A stretch of DNA of 64,000 bases from Flavobacteriia bacterium 40-80 (GCA_001899145.1 MKVF01000030.1:62001-126000); one strand, 5' to 3'. Shown: positions 36,031-44,856, numbered from the stretch's first letter. Program-made: numbers and translations. Notes: a model not told the origin generated them from the letters alone.

Positions 36031-37383
36031 TTAAATTTCGCGATTAATATCAAATTGTTCCAGATAATCAGCAACACGTCGTACGAACATTCCTCCTAAA
36101 GAACCATCTACAACACGGTGGTCGTAAGAATGGCTCAGGAACATTTTATGACGTATTCCTATGAAATCTCCTTCAGGAGTTTCTACAACTGCAGGCAGCT
36201 TTCTGATTGCTCCTAAAGCTAAGATCGCTACTTGCGGCTGCGGTATGATCGGCGTTCCCATTACGTTTCCGAATGTACCTACATTGGAGATTGTATAGGT
36301 TCCTCCCTGAATATCTTCCGGTTTTAATTTGTTGTTTCTTGCGCTGTTGGCTAATTCGTTTACTGCTTTAGCCAGTCCTGTCAGGTTCAGACGGTCTGCA
36401 TTTTTGATTACCGGAACTATAAGGTTCCCGGAAGGAAGCGCTGTTGCCATTCCGACATTGATGTCTTTACGTTTGATGATCTGGTTCCCGGATACGCTTA
36501 TGTTGATCATCGGGAAATCTTTGATCGCTTTTGCAATGGCTTCAATGAAAATAGGAGTGAACGTAAGGTTTTCTCCTTCTCTTGCTAAAAATGCCTTTTT
36601 ATTCTTCTCTCTCCACAGCACGATATTGGTAACATCTGCTTCCACGAAAGAGGTAACGTGAGGTGATACATGCTTGGACATTACCATATTGTCAGCAATC
36701 AGCTTACGCATGCGGTCCATTTCTATGATTTCATCGCCCGGATTCGGTACAACCACCGGCTCTTTCATATTCGCGATGAAAGCCGGAACGTTTCCTGCTA
36801 CGGCAGCTGTTGCCGGTTTGGCAACGGTGGCTGTATTAGCAGCTGGTGTAGCTGCTGCAGGTGCAGCCGGAGCGCTGGATCTGTTTTCGATGTAATTTAA
36901 AATATCTTTTTTGGTTACACGCCCTTCCTGGCCTGTTCCTTCGATGGCGTCCAGTTCTGTCTGGTTAATTCCTTCTTTGGATGCAATGCTTTTTACCAAA
37001 GGAGAATAGAAACGGTCTCCGTTGGATGAAATGGCAGCCGTCGCGGAAGAAGAGGAAGCTGCCGTAACTGGTGAAGGCGTTGCGTTATTGGCTGCCGGCT
37101 GATTTGCGGTTGCTGCTGCCGGAGCTTCAGCTACTGCGCCGCCGTCTGTTGATATGATCGCAATCACATCACCTACCTGCGCTACCTGGTCTTTTTCAAA
37201 TAAGATTTTAACTAGAGTTCCTTTTGCTTCTGAAGGTAATTCGTTATCCACTTTATCCGTTGCTACTTCTACCAGTGGCTCATCTAACTCAACAACTTCC
37301 CCCACTTTTTTTAACCAGTTCGTAATTGTTGCTTCGGTAACGCTTTCCCCCATTTTAGGTAATCTAATCTCTACTTGTGCCAT
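36031..37383 (-). CDS. 2-oxoacid dehydrogenase complex E2 (dihydrolipoyl acyltransferase)
   Basis: The product has 450 residues. One lipoyl domain at 1-78 with the lipoylated Lys near 44 (EVATDKVDNE). Ala/Pro linker. Peripheral subunit-binding domain near 125-165 (SPLVKSIASKEGINQTEL, GRVTKKDILNYI). Second Ala/Pro linker. Catalytic domain about 215-450 with HSYDHRVVDG near 419. It transfers acyl groups from the E1-bound intermediate to CoA. E1 and E3 genes are not adjacent. The MGESV N-terminus fits branched-chain or 2-oxoglutarate types as well as others, so the substrate is open. Confidence 0.93.
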   Translation of the reverse strand: MAQVEIRLPKMGESVTEATITNWLKKVGEVVELDEPLVEVATDKVDNELPSEAKGTLVKILFEKDQVAQVGDVIAIISTDGGAVAEAPAAATANQPAANNATPSPVTAASSSSATAAISSNGDRFYSPLVKSIASKEGINQTELDAIEGTGQEGRVTKKDILNYIENRSSAPAAPAAATPAANTATVAKPATAAVAGNVPAFIANMKEPVVVPNPGDEIIEMDRMRKLIADNMVMSKHVSPHVTSFVEADVTNIVLWREKNKKAFLAREGENLTFTPIFIEAIAKAIKDFPMINISVSGNQIIKRKDINVGMATALPSGNLIVPVIKNADRLNLTGLAKAVNELANSARNNKLKPEDIQGGTYTISNVGTFGNVMGTPIIPQPQVAILALGAIRKLPAVVETPEGDFIGIRHKMFLSHSYDHRVVDGSLGGMFVRRVADYLEQFDINREI

Positions 37384-37404
37384 TAAAAAAACAAATTTAT
37401 TTTA

Positions 37405-37412
37405 CAAATGTA
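37405..37412 (-). promoter_or_regulatory. -7 element TACATTTG for E2 gene
   Basis: Minus-strand TACATTTG, 21 bp before the ATG. A second match, TAAATTTG, lies at 37399-37392. Confidence 0.45.
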
Positions 37413-37459
37413 ATATATTTTTTAAATTGAAAATCAATCAGTAATCGATTTATAATTTA

Positions 37460-39415
37460 TTATAATTTATCCAGTTTTTCAAGATTGCGGAACAAAATCA
37501 GCAAGTCTTTGTAAACGGTATAATCTCTTGCGTAAATCAGGTTTATTTTATTCTGAACATTTTGATCGGCAGCTAGATGCTGTGTGCCGGGAAATAAGAT
37601 CCCCTGCTTGATATGGGGAAGATTCATCGTAAGAGACTGAGAATCCTGACTTATATATCCGACAAAACTTTTGTTTCCGATAAAAACGTCAAATAAATTT
37701 TTTGCAAAGTTAGCTTTTTTGCTGAAAAACCAAATATTCACAGGTAAAGTAAATATTAAAATTGCCGAGCAGATGATATCAAACGCTCTTTTATTTCTCA
37801 CATTTTTCTCGGAAGAAATCTGGTTGATGTTAAGAATATATAAATCACCGGAAGTATCAATAGAGTTGCTTCCAATCAGATAGAGCGTGTCGGGCTGTGC
37901 AATTTTAAAGTCCAGATTGAGGTCATTCAGCTTATTCATCCATTCTAAAATGACACTGGCAGAGCAATCCTTCGCACAAAAAATAATTTCATCTATTCTG
38001 TATTCTCTGACAAGTGTGTCTAACTGGCTTATTCTTCCTGCCTGCTCGCTGCTGTATTCAGTATCATTGCTTACAAAATAGCTCGTAGCAACCTGGTTTG
38101 CCGTTTGCCGGATAAGAGCATCGACACGTTTGCTTTCTGCGGCAGAGCCAACGATGATGAATTTTTTTGTTCTGGTTCCCGCGAGCTTATATTTATCTCC
38201 GAACAACCATTGCAGCATAAAGCGGCTGGACAGAAAATAAATGAGAACCCATAAAGCGCAGATCAGAATATATAAGCGGGAAAACTGGTATTCTTTTGAA
38301 AGGAGTGCGTAAGAGATCAATATTAATGCTGTTCCGTATGCTGTTCCTTTTATGAAATTCCCGATTCTTAGTATTTTATCATATCCACCCTGGAAAAGAA
38401 TGGAGATCATCCAGACGGAAACGTAAACGGGCACTGCTGTTTTCACCAGATTTTCGGGGAAATAAATATTGTGCTGGCTCCAGTAGTTGGTAAGCAGAAA
38501 GCTCCCGCCGGTTAGGCAGATAAAATCCAATATTGGTAAGACGGATTTTTTAATGATCCGGGTCAATATTGCGAGTGCGGCACGCAGGTAAATAGCGAAG
38601 TTGATAGCCAGGCTGAACAGCTTTGCATGCTTTTGAGAAAAGTGCTTTTTAGCAAAGATAATCATGGCATTGTAAAAAACGAAAACGTAATTTACAGAGC
38701 TTTTTTTGGTGCTTTCCCCTTTGTAGTGAATAATGCGTGTGTCAGGCAGGTAATAGTTTTTATAGCCGCCGAGAATAATCCGGTAAGACAGGTCGATGTC
38801 TTCACCATACATGAAGAAATTCTCATCCAGTAATCCTACTTTGTCGAGCGTTTCTTTCCGCATCAGCATAAATGCTCCGCTTAGAATCTCAATTTCGTGT
38901 GTTTCGAATTCCGAAAGATATCCTAAATGATAACGTCCGAATTTTTTAGACTTGGGAAAGAGCGTGGATAAGCCGAAAATTTTGTAAAAAGCAACGGCAG
39001 GAGTCGGAATTCCTCTTTTTGATTCAGGGAGAAATTTTCCTTTTCCGTCCAGCATTCGGACGCCAAGTCCTCCTGCATCAGGATGCTCATCCATAAAGGA
39101 GATCACTTTTTCGAATGTATCTTCTTCAACAACCGTGTCGGGGTTGAGCAGTAAAATGTATTTTCCTTTAGAAATACGTACGGCCTGGTTGTTCGCTTTA
39201 GAGAAACCGAGGTTCTCTTTGTTGTCGATCAGGTGAACCTGAGGAAATTTCTTCCTGATCATTTCCACTGAACCATCAATGGAATTGTTGTCAACAACAA
39301 AAACTTCCCCTGAACAGTTTTTAAGCGCGTTAAAAACAGAGTTGAGGCATTGTTCCAGAAAATGCTCCACATTGTAGTTGACAATAACAATGGATATTTT
39401 AAGCTCGTTATTCAC
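37460..39415 (-). CDS. GT2 glycosyltransferase fused to a degenerate sugar-phosphate-transferase-like membrane module
   Basis: The product has 651 residues. Residues 1-240 are a GT-A fold family 2 transferase (ISIVIVNYNVEHFLEQCLNS, VDNNSIDGS, LLLNPDTVVEED, GAFMLMRKETLDKVG, EDIDLSYR). Residues about 270-390 hold several membrane helices. About 415-520 is a CoA-binding-like nucleotide domain (KKFIIVGSAAESKRV, IDEIIFCAKDCS). The end mimics a polyisoprenyl-phosphate sugar transferase (NKRAFDIICSAILIFTLP, KSFVGYIS, IKQGILFPGTQ), but the segment that should hold KFRSM and the Asp-Glu dyad is missing. It is translated directly after the lipoprotein gene. Envelope polysaccharide synthesis is inferred. 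Confidence 0.85.
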   Translation of the reverse strand: MNNELKISIVIVNYNVEHFLEQCLNSVFNALKNCSGEVFVVDNNSIDGSVEMIRKKFPQVHLIDNKENLGFSKANNQAVRISKGKYILLLNPDTVVEEDTFEKVISFMDEHPDAGGLGVRMLDGKGKFLPESKRGIPTPAVAFYKIFGLSTLFPKSKKFGRYHLGYLSEFETHEIEILSGAFMLMRKETLDKVGLLDENFFMYGEDIDLSYRIILGGYKNYYLPDTRIIHYKGESTKKSSVNYVFVFYNAMIIFAKKHFSQKHAKLFSLAINFAIYLRAALAILTRIIKKSVLPILDFICLTGGSFLLTNYWSQHNIYFPENLVKTAVPVYVSVWMISILFQGGYDKILRIGNFIKGTAYGTALILISYALLSKEYQFSRLYILICALWVLIYFLSSRFMLQWLFGDKYKLAGTRTKKFIIVGSAAESKRVDALIRQTANQVATSYFVSNDTEYSSEQAGRISQLDTLVREYRIDEIIFCAKDCSASVILEWMNKLNDLNLDFKIAQPDTLYLIGSNSIDTSGDLYILNINQISSEKNVRNKRAFDIICSAILIFTLPVNIWFFSKKANFAKNLFDVFIGNKSFVGYISQDSQSLTMNLPHIKQGILFPGTQHLAADQNVQNKINLIYARDYTVYKDLLILFRNLEKLDKL

Positions 39416-39916
39416 TTATGCCAGAATTCTGTATTGAACATTTGTTTTATCATGTTTCCCTTTAAACCGGAATACCAATGTCAGTGTTGTCGGAATTTTT
39501 CCGGCTTTTCTGTCGAACGGGATGTGCAAATTTAACTTATCTTCTTTAAATACGGGTGTTAAATCTTCAGGACTGTTTATGATCAGGAAAACAGGATGTT
39601 GTGTATTTTCTGTGATAATTGTGTCCATTGTGAGAAAAGTCCATCCGGAATCATTGCTTATCTTTATTCTGCCGGGCTCAATCAGCGCATCCGAGCTTAC
39701 TTTTACCAGCTGGATACTTTTCACCTGGCTTTTCTTGGAATAGTTGTTTTCTGCTCTGGATTGAAAATACAGCGGATAATCCCGGACGACGATCATATCA
39801 TCTTCTATTTTGAAATCTGCTGCTGTCAACTCATACGTCACATCAAATGTGATGTCCTTTTTTGGGGAACAGCTTAAAATGAACAGAGCGCAAAAAAGAA
39901 GAACGAAGAATCTCAT
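39416..39916 (-). CDS. lipoprotein of unknown function
   Basis: The product has 166 residues. Lipoprotein signal MRFFVLLFCALFILSC with Cys16 followed by SPKKD. The mature part is beta-rich (FDVTYELTAADFKIEDD, YPLYFQSRAENNYSKK, LTLVFRFKGKHDK) without a motif I recognise. It overlaps ridA by 1 base and abuts the glycosyltransferase start, so all three are probably translated from one message. Confidence 0.8.
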   Translation of the reverse strand: MRFFVLLFCALFILSCSPKKDITFDVTYELTAADFKIEDDMIVVRDYPLYFQSRAENNYSKKSQVKSIQLVKVSSDALIEPGRIKISNDSGWTFLTMDTIITENTQHPVFLIINSPEDLTPVFKEDKLNLHIPFDRKAGKIPTTLTLVFRFKGKHDKTNVQYRILA

Positions 39917-40293
39917 TATTTTACAGCGATACAGGAGATTTCAACCGGAACATCTTTTGGTAACCGTGCAACCTGAACACATTCCCTTGCCGGCGGAATT
40001 TCTTTGAAATAGCTTCCGTAAATTTTATTCATACGTTCAAAATCGTTCAGGTCTTTTAAGAAGCACGTACACTTTACCACATTGGAAAAATCCATTCCGG
40101 CTTCATTCAGAAGATTCTGGATATTGCTCATGACCTGGCTGGTAGCATTCTCTATCGTATCAACAATAAGCTCACCGGAAGCAGGGTTTAAGGGAATTTG
40201 TCCGCTGACATAAAGTGTGCTTTCCGCCAGTACAGCCTGCGAGTAAGGAGCGATCGGAGCGGGCGCTCCTTTTATGCTGATTTGCTTTTTCAT
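39916..40293 (-). CDS. ridA: RidA family reactive-intermediate deaminase
   Basis: The product has 125 residues, typical length. Family motifs: GAPAPIAPYSQAVLAESTLYVSGQIPLNP, VKCTCFLKDLNDFERMNKIY, PPARECVQVARLPKDVPVEI. The Arg in PPARE is the conserved substrate-carboxylate-binding residue. RidA hydrolyses 2-aminoacrylate and related enamines released by PLP enzymes. First gene of the ridA-lipoprotein-glycosyltransferase run; this linkage is unusual and may only reflect shared transcription. Confidence 0.95.
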   Translation of the reverse strand: MKKQISIKGAPAPIAPYSQAVLAESTLYVSGQIPLNPASGELIVDTIENATSQVMSNIQNLLNEAGMDFSNVVKCTCFLKDLNDFERMNKIYGSYFKEIPPARECVQVARLPKDVPVEISCIAVK

Positions 40294-40396
40294 CTTTTTT
40301 TGTACAAGTTTAAGAATTATAGTCTTAAAAGTAAAGCAGGAACAGGGATGTTTTACTTATAACGCAGAAGGAGAAAGCCGGAATTACTTAAAATTA

Positions 40397-40404
40397 TACC
40401 TTTG
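40397..40404 (+). promoter_or_regulatory. -7 element TACCTTTG for the amidotransferase gene
   Basis: Exact TAnnTTTG match 15 bp before the ATG. No TTG at -33. Confidence 0.45.
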
Positions 40405-40419
40405 AATTTATTTTAACAG

Positions 40420-40986
40420 ATGCCGCAAAAGATACTTTTAATTGATAATTACGATTCATTTACGTTTAATCTTGTTCATTACATCGAACAGTTAGGCGGG
40501 GAAGTTACTGTTGTAAGGAATGATCAGGTAGATCTTAAAAAAGTGGCTGAATTTGACAAGATTGTCCTTTCTCCCGGTCCCGGCTTACCTTCCGAATCCG
40601 GAAAAATGCCGGAATTGATCGCCCGTTTTTTTGACAAAAAGCCGATTTTGGGAATTTGTCTCGGAATGCAGGCACTAGCTGAATTTTTCGGAGGAAAGTT
40701 ATACAATCAGACAGAAGTGAAGCATGGTGTTTCGGAAAAAATAACCATAAAATCTTCCAGACTGTATGAAGGTATAAAGGGAGAAATGAATGTTGGCTTA
40801 TATCATAGCTGGGCAGTAGATCTGAGCACGGCTGAAAATCTGATCGCAACGGCTTTTTCTGAAAAGAATGTCCTGATGAGCTTTGAACATAATCAACTGC
40901 CTTTAGCCGGAGTTCAATATCATCCGGAATCGGTGATGACGGAAAACGGCCTGCGCATTATAGGGAATTTTCTTGAAAAATATTAA
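40420..40986 (+). CDS. anthranilate / aminodeoxychorismate synthase glutamine amidotransferase (PabA/TrpG)
   Basis: The product has 188 residues. Class I amidotransferase: NYDSFTFNLVHYIEQLG at 8-24, LSPGPGLPSESGKMPE, nucleophile Cys near 79 (GICLGMQALAEFFGG), oxyanion segment VKHGVSEKI, YHSWAVD, and the His/Glu pair in QYHPES near 167-171. It supplies ammonia to a chorismate-using partner. TrpG and PabA cannot be told apart here. The partner subunit is not adjacent; menF at 25389 does not need it. Confidence 0.92.
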   Translation: MPQKILLIDNYDSFTFNLVHYIEQLGGEVTVVRNDQVDLKKVAEFDKIVLSPGPGLPSESGKMPELIARFFDKKPILGICLGMQALAEFFGGKLYNQTEVKHGVSEKITIKSSRLYEGIKGEMNVGLYHSWAVDLSTAENLIATAFSEKNVLMSFEHNQLPLAGVQYHPESVMTENGLRIIGNFLEKY

Positions 40987-41047
40987 CGGGGTAAAAAAGT
41001 GGCACAAATTTTACTATATTTATTGCAGACTAAAATTTAAACAAATT

Positions 41048-41488
41048 ATGAAGAATGTATTGCTATTATGTTTTATGTTGATTTTTGGAGCTGTTTCTTA
41101 CGCTCAGAAAGCTACTTGCGTAGGTAAGTGGACAACGATTGATGATAAGACGGGAAAGAAAAAATCAACAGTTGAACTTTACAAAAAAGACGGTAAATTG
41201 TACGGAAAGATCGTTTATCTGTATCCGAGAGAAGGGCGTCCTGATAATGCAGTATGCGAGAAATGTACGGATGACCGGAAAGGTCAGCCGCTGGTTGGTT
41301 TGCAGATCGTCAGAGGATTGTCCTGGGACGGAGAAGAGTGGGAAGGAGGAACTATCCTGGATCCTGAGAATGGAAAGGTTTACAAAACAAAGCTGTGGAT
41401 CAACGATGATCAGCCGGATAAGCTGAATGTAAGAGGGTATATAGGGCCGTTATTCAGAACTCAGACATGGATCAGAGTGGAAGATTAA
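41048..41488 (+). CDS. secreted DUF2147 protein
   Basis: I start at ATG 41048 (MKNVLLLCFMLIFGAVSYAQ), which gives a clean signal peptide and 146 residues. The earlier ATG at 40973 would overlap pabA and precede the signal peptide by 25 residues. The mature part is DUF2147: CVGKWTTIDDKTGKKKSTVE, GKLYGKIVYLYPREGRPDN, LVGLQIVRGLSWDGEEWEGG, GPLFRTQTWIRV. Periplasmic or outer-membrane-associated, function unknown. A terminator follows. Confidence 0.9.
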   Translation: MKNVLLLCFMLIFGAVSYAQKATCVGKWTTIDDKTGKKKSTVELYKKDGKLYGKIVYLYPREGRPDNAVCEKCTDDRKGQPLVGLQIVRGLSWDGEEWEGGTILDPENGKVYKTKLWINDDQPDKLNVRGYIGPLFRTQTWIRVED

Positions 41489-41510
41489 TGACCTCTTAAA
41501 TAAATTATGG

Positions 41511-41537
41511 AAAGGAGCCGTTATGGGCTCCTTTTTT
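41511..41537 (+). terminator. intrinsic terminator after DUF2147 gene
   Basis: AAGGAGCC/GGCTCCTT stem, 6-base loop, T run. Confidence 0.85.
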
Positions 41538-41600
41538 GCTTTCTATAAAATTCGCTTTGGCTGATTTTTGTTATTTTTACAAAAGAAAATCCAATTGATA

Positions 41601-43010
41601 ATGACAACACAGCGTTTGACAACAGAAGAAAAAGCTTTAAAGGTTAATCTTACACCAGATATTTACGGATGTTTTGCGGAAATTGGAGCAGGGCAGGAAG
41701 TTGCGGGGAATTTTTTTTCAGCAGGAGCAAGCTCCGGAACGATCGCTTATACGCAGTCAGCGTATGACATGAAAGTCTCGGACTCCATGTACGGGCCAAC
41801 TTCGCGGTATGTATGCGAAGAGCGTTTGAATATGATGCTGTACACGGAATATGAGACCATGCGTTACCGATTGCCGGAAAGAGCGCAGAAGAGCAGATTC
41901 TTTGCCTTTTGCAATACAGTTGAATCTCTGAATTATCATAAGACCAATCAGGGACAGGGCTGGGTCGGATTGCGTTTTCAGCTGGATAAAGATTCGAAAC
42001 CGAATGATATTATCCTTCATGTGAAAATGCACGACAGAAGCAATACGGCGCAACAGGAGGCTTTAGGGATTTTAGGAGTAAACCTGATTCATTCAGCTTA
42101 TTTTTTAAATCACGATTTAGATGAATTTTTAGAAGGATTAGTAGAGCGATTGCCGCGGGAGCGTGTCGAAATTGATATGCTGAGAGTAACGGGCCCTGAT
42201 TTTGAAAATGTAGATAACAGGATGATAGCGCTTAATCTGGTAAAGCGTCACATGACGGATGCGACAATGTTCGATTTATGCGGTCAGGCGCTTCAGCCTT
42301 CGGATGAATTGTATAAGCGTAATATTCTGCTGATCCGCGGACGTTTCCGCCCAGTAACGAAGGTGCATCAGGATATGATAGAAAATGCCAGGAAGCAATT
42401 CCTTCAGGAAAAAGATGTCAAAGAAGAAAACGTCTCTGTGATATTTGAGCTGACGATTAAGGGGTTGACCAATGAAGGGAGCATTTCCGATAAGGATTTC
42501 ATAGACAGGGCTTCTTTGTTGGGTTCGCTGGGTTATACAGTTATGATCTCTAATTTCTACCAGCATTACAGCATGGTGGAATATTTGTCGAAAGTCAACC
42601 GGAATCAGCTGATAGGCCTGGCGCTGAATGTTATCAATATACATACGATTTTTGACGAATCTTATTATGAAGATCTGCCCGGAGGAATTTTTCAGGGACT
42701 GGGAAGCGGATTCGGCAGGAATGTTAAGATGTTCGTCTATCCGGCTTTAGATGAAAATGATCAGCTGATGAGGTTTGAAAATATTCATGTGTCTCCTCAT
42801 CTTGAGGGATTGTTACAATTCCTCAAAGACAATAATAAAATCGAAGGGATTACTAATTTCAATGAAGATATTCTACCTATTTATCCGGCGGATGTATTGA
42901 AGAAAATTCAAAGCGGCGACAACAGCTGGGAAAATGATGTTCCTGATAAAGTGTCGAAGGCGATAAAATTCTTCCAGATATTTGGCTATGACAAACAAAA
43001 AGTAAAATAA
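41601..43010 (+). CDS. conserved cytoplasmic protein of unknown function (often mislabelled TonB-dependent receptor)
   Basis: I start at ATG 41601 (MTTQRLTTEEKALKVNLTPD); the frame to 41568 adds a poor leader. The product has 469 residues, no signal peptide and no membrane helix. I recall the opening FAEIGAGQEVAGNFFSAGAS and segments KMSDSMYG-like, YVCEERL, NTVESLNYHKTNQGQGWVGL, VTGPDFENVDNRMIALNLVK and LLIRGRFRPVTKVH as strongly conserved in a widespread bacterial family. It has no barrel features, so a receptor label would be wrong. Two internal halves may be distinct domains (residues 1-265 and 266-469). It lies 6 bp before an MBL-fold hydrolase gene. Confidence 0.88.
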   Translation: MTTQRLTTEEKALKVNLTPDIYGCFAEIGAGQEVAGNFFSAGASSGTIAYTQSAYDMKVSDSMYGPTSRYVCEERLNMMLYTEYETMRYRLPERAQKSRFFAFCNTVESLNYHKTNQGQGWVGLRFQLDKDSKPNDIILHVKMHDRSNTAQQEALGILGVNLIHSAYFLNHDLDEFLEGLVERLPRERVEIDMLRVTGPDFENVDNRMIALNLVKRHMTDATMFDLCGQALQPSDELYKRNILLIRGRFRPVTKVHQDMIENARKQFLQEKDVKEENVSVIFELTIKGLTNEGSISDKDFIDRASLLGSLGYTVMISNFYQHYSMVEYLSKVNRNQLIGLALNVINIHTIFDESYYEDLPGGIFQGLGSGFGRNVKMFVYPALDENDQLMRFENIHVSPHLEGLLQFLKDNNKIEGITNFNEDILPIYPADVLKKIQSGDNSWENDVPDKVSKAIKFFQIFGYDKQKVK

Positions 43011-43016
43011 GATCCG

Positions 43017-43877
43017 ATGAAAATTTACCCATTAAACACAGGAAATTTTAAACTGGACGGCGGAGCCATGTTTGGTGTTGTTCCGAAGCAATTATGGCAA
43101 AAAACAAACCCTGCGGATGAAAACAACCTCTGTCAGTGGGCGATGCGCAGCATGCTGATCGAGAACGGAAACCGGCTGATGCTTATCGATACCGGTATCG
43201 GAGATAAGCAGGATGAAAAATTTTTCTCTCATTATCATCTTTCAGGATCGGATTCATTAGAAGGGAACCTAAGAAAATACGGCTTTTCACACGACGATAT
43301 TACAGATGTTTTTTTAACCCATCTGCATTTTGACCATGTCGGAGGAGCCATTAAATGGAATAAGGAAAGAACAGGTTTTATTCCTGCGTTTAAAAATGCG
43401 ACTTACTGGAGCACGGAAAAGCACTGGCAATGGGCGGTAGAACCCAATGCAAGAGAAAAAGCTTCTTTTTTAAAAGAAAATATTTTACCGATTCAGGAAA
43501 GCGGGCAATTGAAATTTATAGAGCGCTCCGGTGATTATGCGAAGAATGTCTTTGAGAATATAAACGTGTTGTTTGTAGATGGCCATACGGAAAGCATGAT
43601 GATTCCGGAAATTTCCTATCGGGGTAAAAAGCTGGTCTTTATGGCAGATCTGCTTCCGAGTGCCGGACATCTTCCGCTGCCTTATGTGATGGGATATGAT
43701 ACACGGCCGCTTTTAACCTTGGATGAAAAAGGAAAGTTTTTGAACCGTGCCGCTGATGAGGAACTGATTTTGTTTTTCGAGCATGATTCCGTTAATGAAT
43801 GCTGTACGGTTCAGCATACCGAAAAAGGAGTCAGGTTAAAAGAAACATTTACATTCGAATCAATGTTCGGGAAATAA
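43017..43877 (+). CDS. MBL-fold metallo-hydrolase
   Basis: The product has 286 residues. Metal motif THLHFDHVGG near 101-110 (HxHxDH), preceded by LMLIDTGIGDKQDEKF (an Asp-Thr-Gly turn), then VDGHTESMMIP (third His) and KLVFMADLLPSAGHLPLP (bridging Asp), closing with EHDSVNECC (last His). The pattern resembles AHL-lactonase or hydroxyacyl-type hydrolases with two zinc ions. No signal peptide, so cytoplasmic. It is co-transcribed with the 469-residue protein upstream. Substrate unknown. Confidence 0.92.
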   Translation: MKIYPLNTGNFKLDGGAMFGVVPKQLWQKTNPADENNLCQWAMRSMLIENGNRLMLIDTGIGDKQDEKFFSHYHLSGSDSLEGNLRKYGFSHDDITDVFLTHLHFDHVGGAIKWNKERTGFIPAFKNATYWSTEKHWQWAVEPNAREKASFLKENILPIQESGQLKFIERSGDYAKNVFENINVLFVDGHTESMMIPEISYRGKKLVFMADLLPSAGHLPLPYVMGYDTRPLLTLDEKGKFLNRAADEELILFFEHDSVNECCTVQHTEKGVRLKETFTFESMFGK

Positions 43878-43919
43878 TTGGCAAGGCTTTTGTTTCTTTC
43901 CCGGTAAAAACACAAAGTC

Positions 43920-44327
43920 ATGAAAACACTGACAACAATATTGCTGCTTTTGGCTGCTTTTGCATTCAATGCGCAAACGATTAATAAAGGCGAAAAATTC
44001 CTGATGAACAGCCTTATCGGATTAGATTCTACCCGTAAGGATTTTTCTTTTGAGAAAATGGAAACACTTGGAAGAGCCGGCTATTTGCTGAATCTGGAAG
44101 AAGACGGCAGCTTTTCCGCTTTCGGATATGCGTTTTGCGGCGTTGGTGAAAAAGCGTATGTATATGGAACGTATGAGCTATTGCCAAAGAATGAGATCCG
44201 TTTTCATTTCGACCGGATTGTTTATAAAGATATGGGGCAGGAAACCAGAAAAGTACAGCTCCATTCCGTTGTAACTTACCATTATGATCTGGAGAAAAAA
44301 GAATTGATCGAACTGAAAAGAAAGTAA
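43920..44327 (+). CDS. small secreted protein of unknown function
   Basis: The product has 135 residues. Signal peptide MKTLTTILLLLAAFAFNAQ. The mature part (about 115 residues) looks like one beta-barrel or lipocalin-like domain: GSFSAFGYAFCGVGEKAYVYGTYELLPKNEIRFHFDRI, then VVTYHYDLEKKELIELK. I do not recognise a family. It lies 42 bp after the MBL gene and converges on the DUF1573 gene. Confidence 0.75.
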   Translation: MKTLTTILLLLAAFAFNAQTINKGEKFLMNSLIGLDSTRKDFSFEKMETLGRAGYLLNLEEDGSFSAFGYAFCGVGEKAYVYGTYELLPKNEIRFHFDRIVYKDMGQETRKVQLHSVVTYHYDLEKKELIELKRK

Positions 44328-44348
44328 TTACTTTTTGCAGTTGCTGAT

Positions 44349-44849
44349 TTATTCAACGGTCGCTTTTACAAATAATTGATGAACCCCCGAAAACGTATTG
44401 GATTTTACGGTTACTGTCTTTTCAACTTGTCCTGAAGTTCCTTCATACGGGCTGAACTCTACCAGAATGGAATCTTTCTTTCCCGGTTGAACCGGATGTT
44501 CCGGCTTTACGGGTGTCGTGCAGCCGCAGCTAGCCCTTACGCTTTCTATGATCAGTGGTTTCTTTCCTGTATTTTGAAACACAAAGTAATGTTTATTCAC
44601 CGAATTTACTTTTACTTTTCCGAAATCCGCTTCGTAGGCTTCAAACTCCATATCGGTCAGCTTGCCTTCATTTTCTTTGAGAATACGTTCTTCCTCCTTC
44701 CTGAATTCTTTTAATTCTTCTGATAACTCCTGATCGTATTTCCCTCCGGCTTCAAAAGGAGAAGCATCCGGATTTCCCGTTGTTTCCGTTTTCTGCTGAT
44801 TACAGGACAGGAGAATGAGAAAAGCAGCTAATGAAAAAACTCTTTTCAT
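44349..44849 (-). CDS. DUF1573 lipoprotein
   Basis: Start ATG 44849 (MKRVFSLAAFLILLSC) gives a clean lipobox and 166 residues; a longer frame to 44888 overlaps the upstream protease gene. A charged helical stretch (EELKEFRKEEERILKENEG) precedes an Ig-like DUF1573 domain: FGKVKVNSVNKHYFVFQNTG, IESVRASCGCTTPVKPEHPV, ILVEFSPYEGTSGQVEKTV. The SCGCT motif is diagnostic. It starts 7 bp after the S41 protease stop and is co-transcribed with it. Function unknown. Confidence 0.9.
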   Translation of the reverse strand: MKRVFSLAAFLILLSCNQQKTETTGNPDASPFEAGGKYDQELSEELKEFRKEEERILKENEGKLTDMEFEAYEADFGKVKVNSVNKHYFVFQNTGKKPLIIESVRASCGCTTPVKPEHPVQPGKKDSILVEFSPYEGTSGQVEKTVTVKSNTFSGVHQLFVKATVE

Positions 44850-44856
44850 AATGAAA

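Noticed and set aside
40973-41047. Earlier start of the DUF2147 gene
   Set aside because: It would overlap the amidotransferase gene and put 25 residues before a complete signal peptide.
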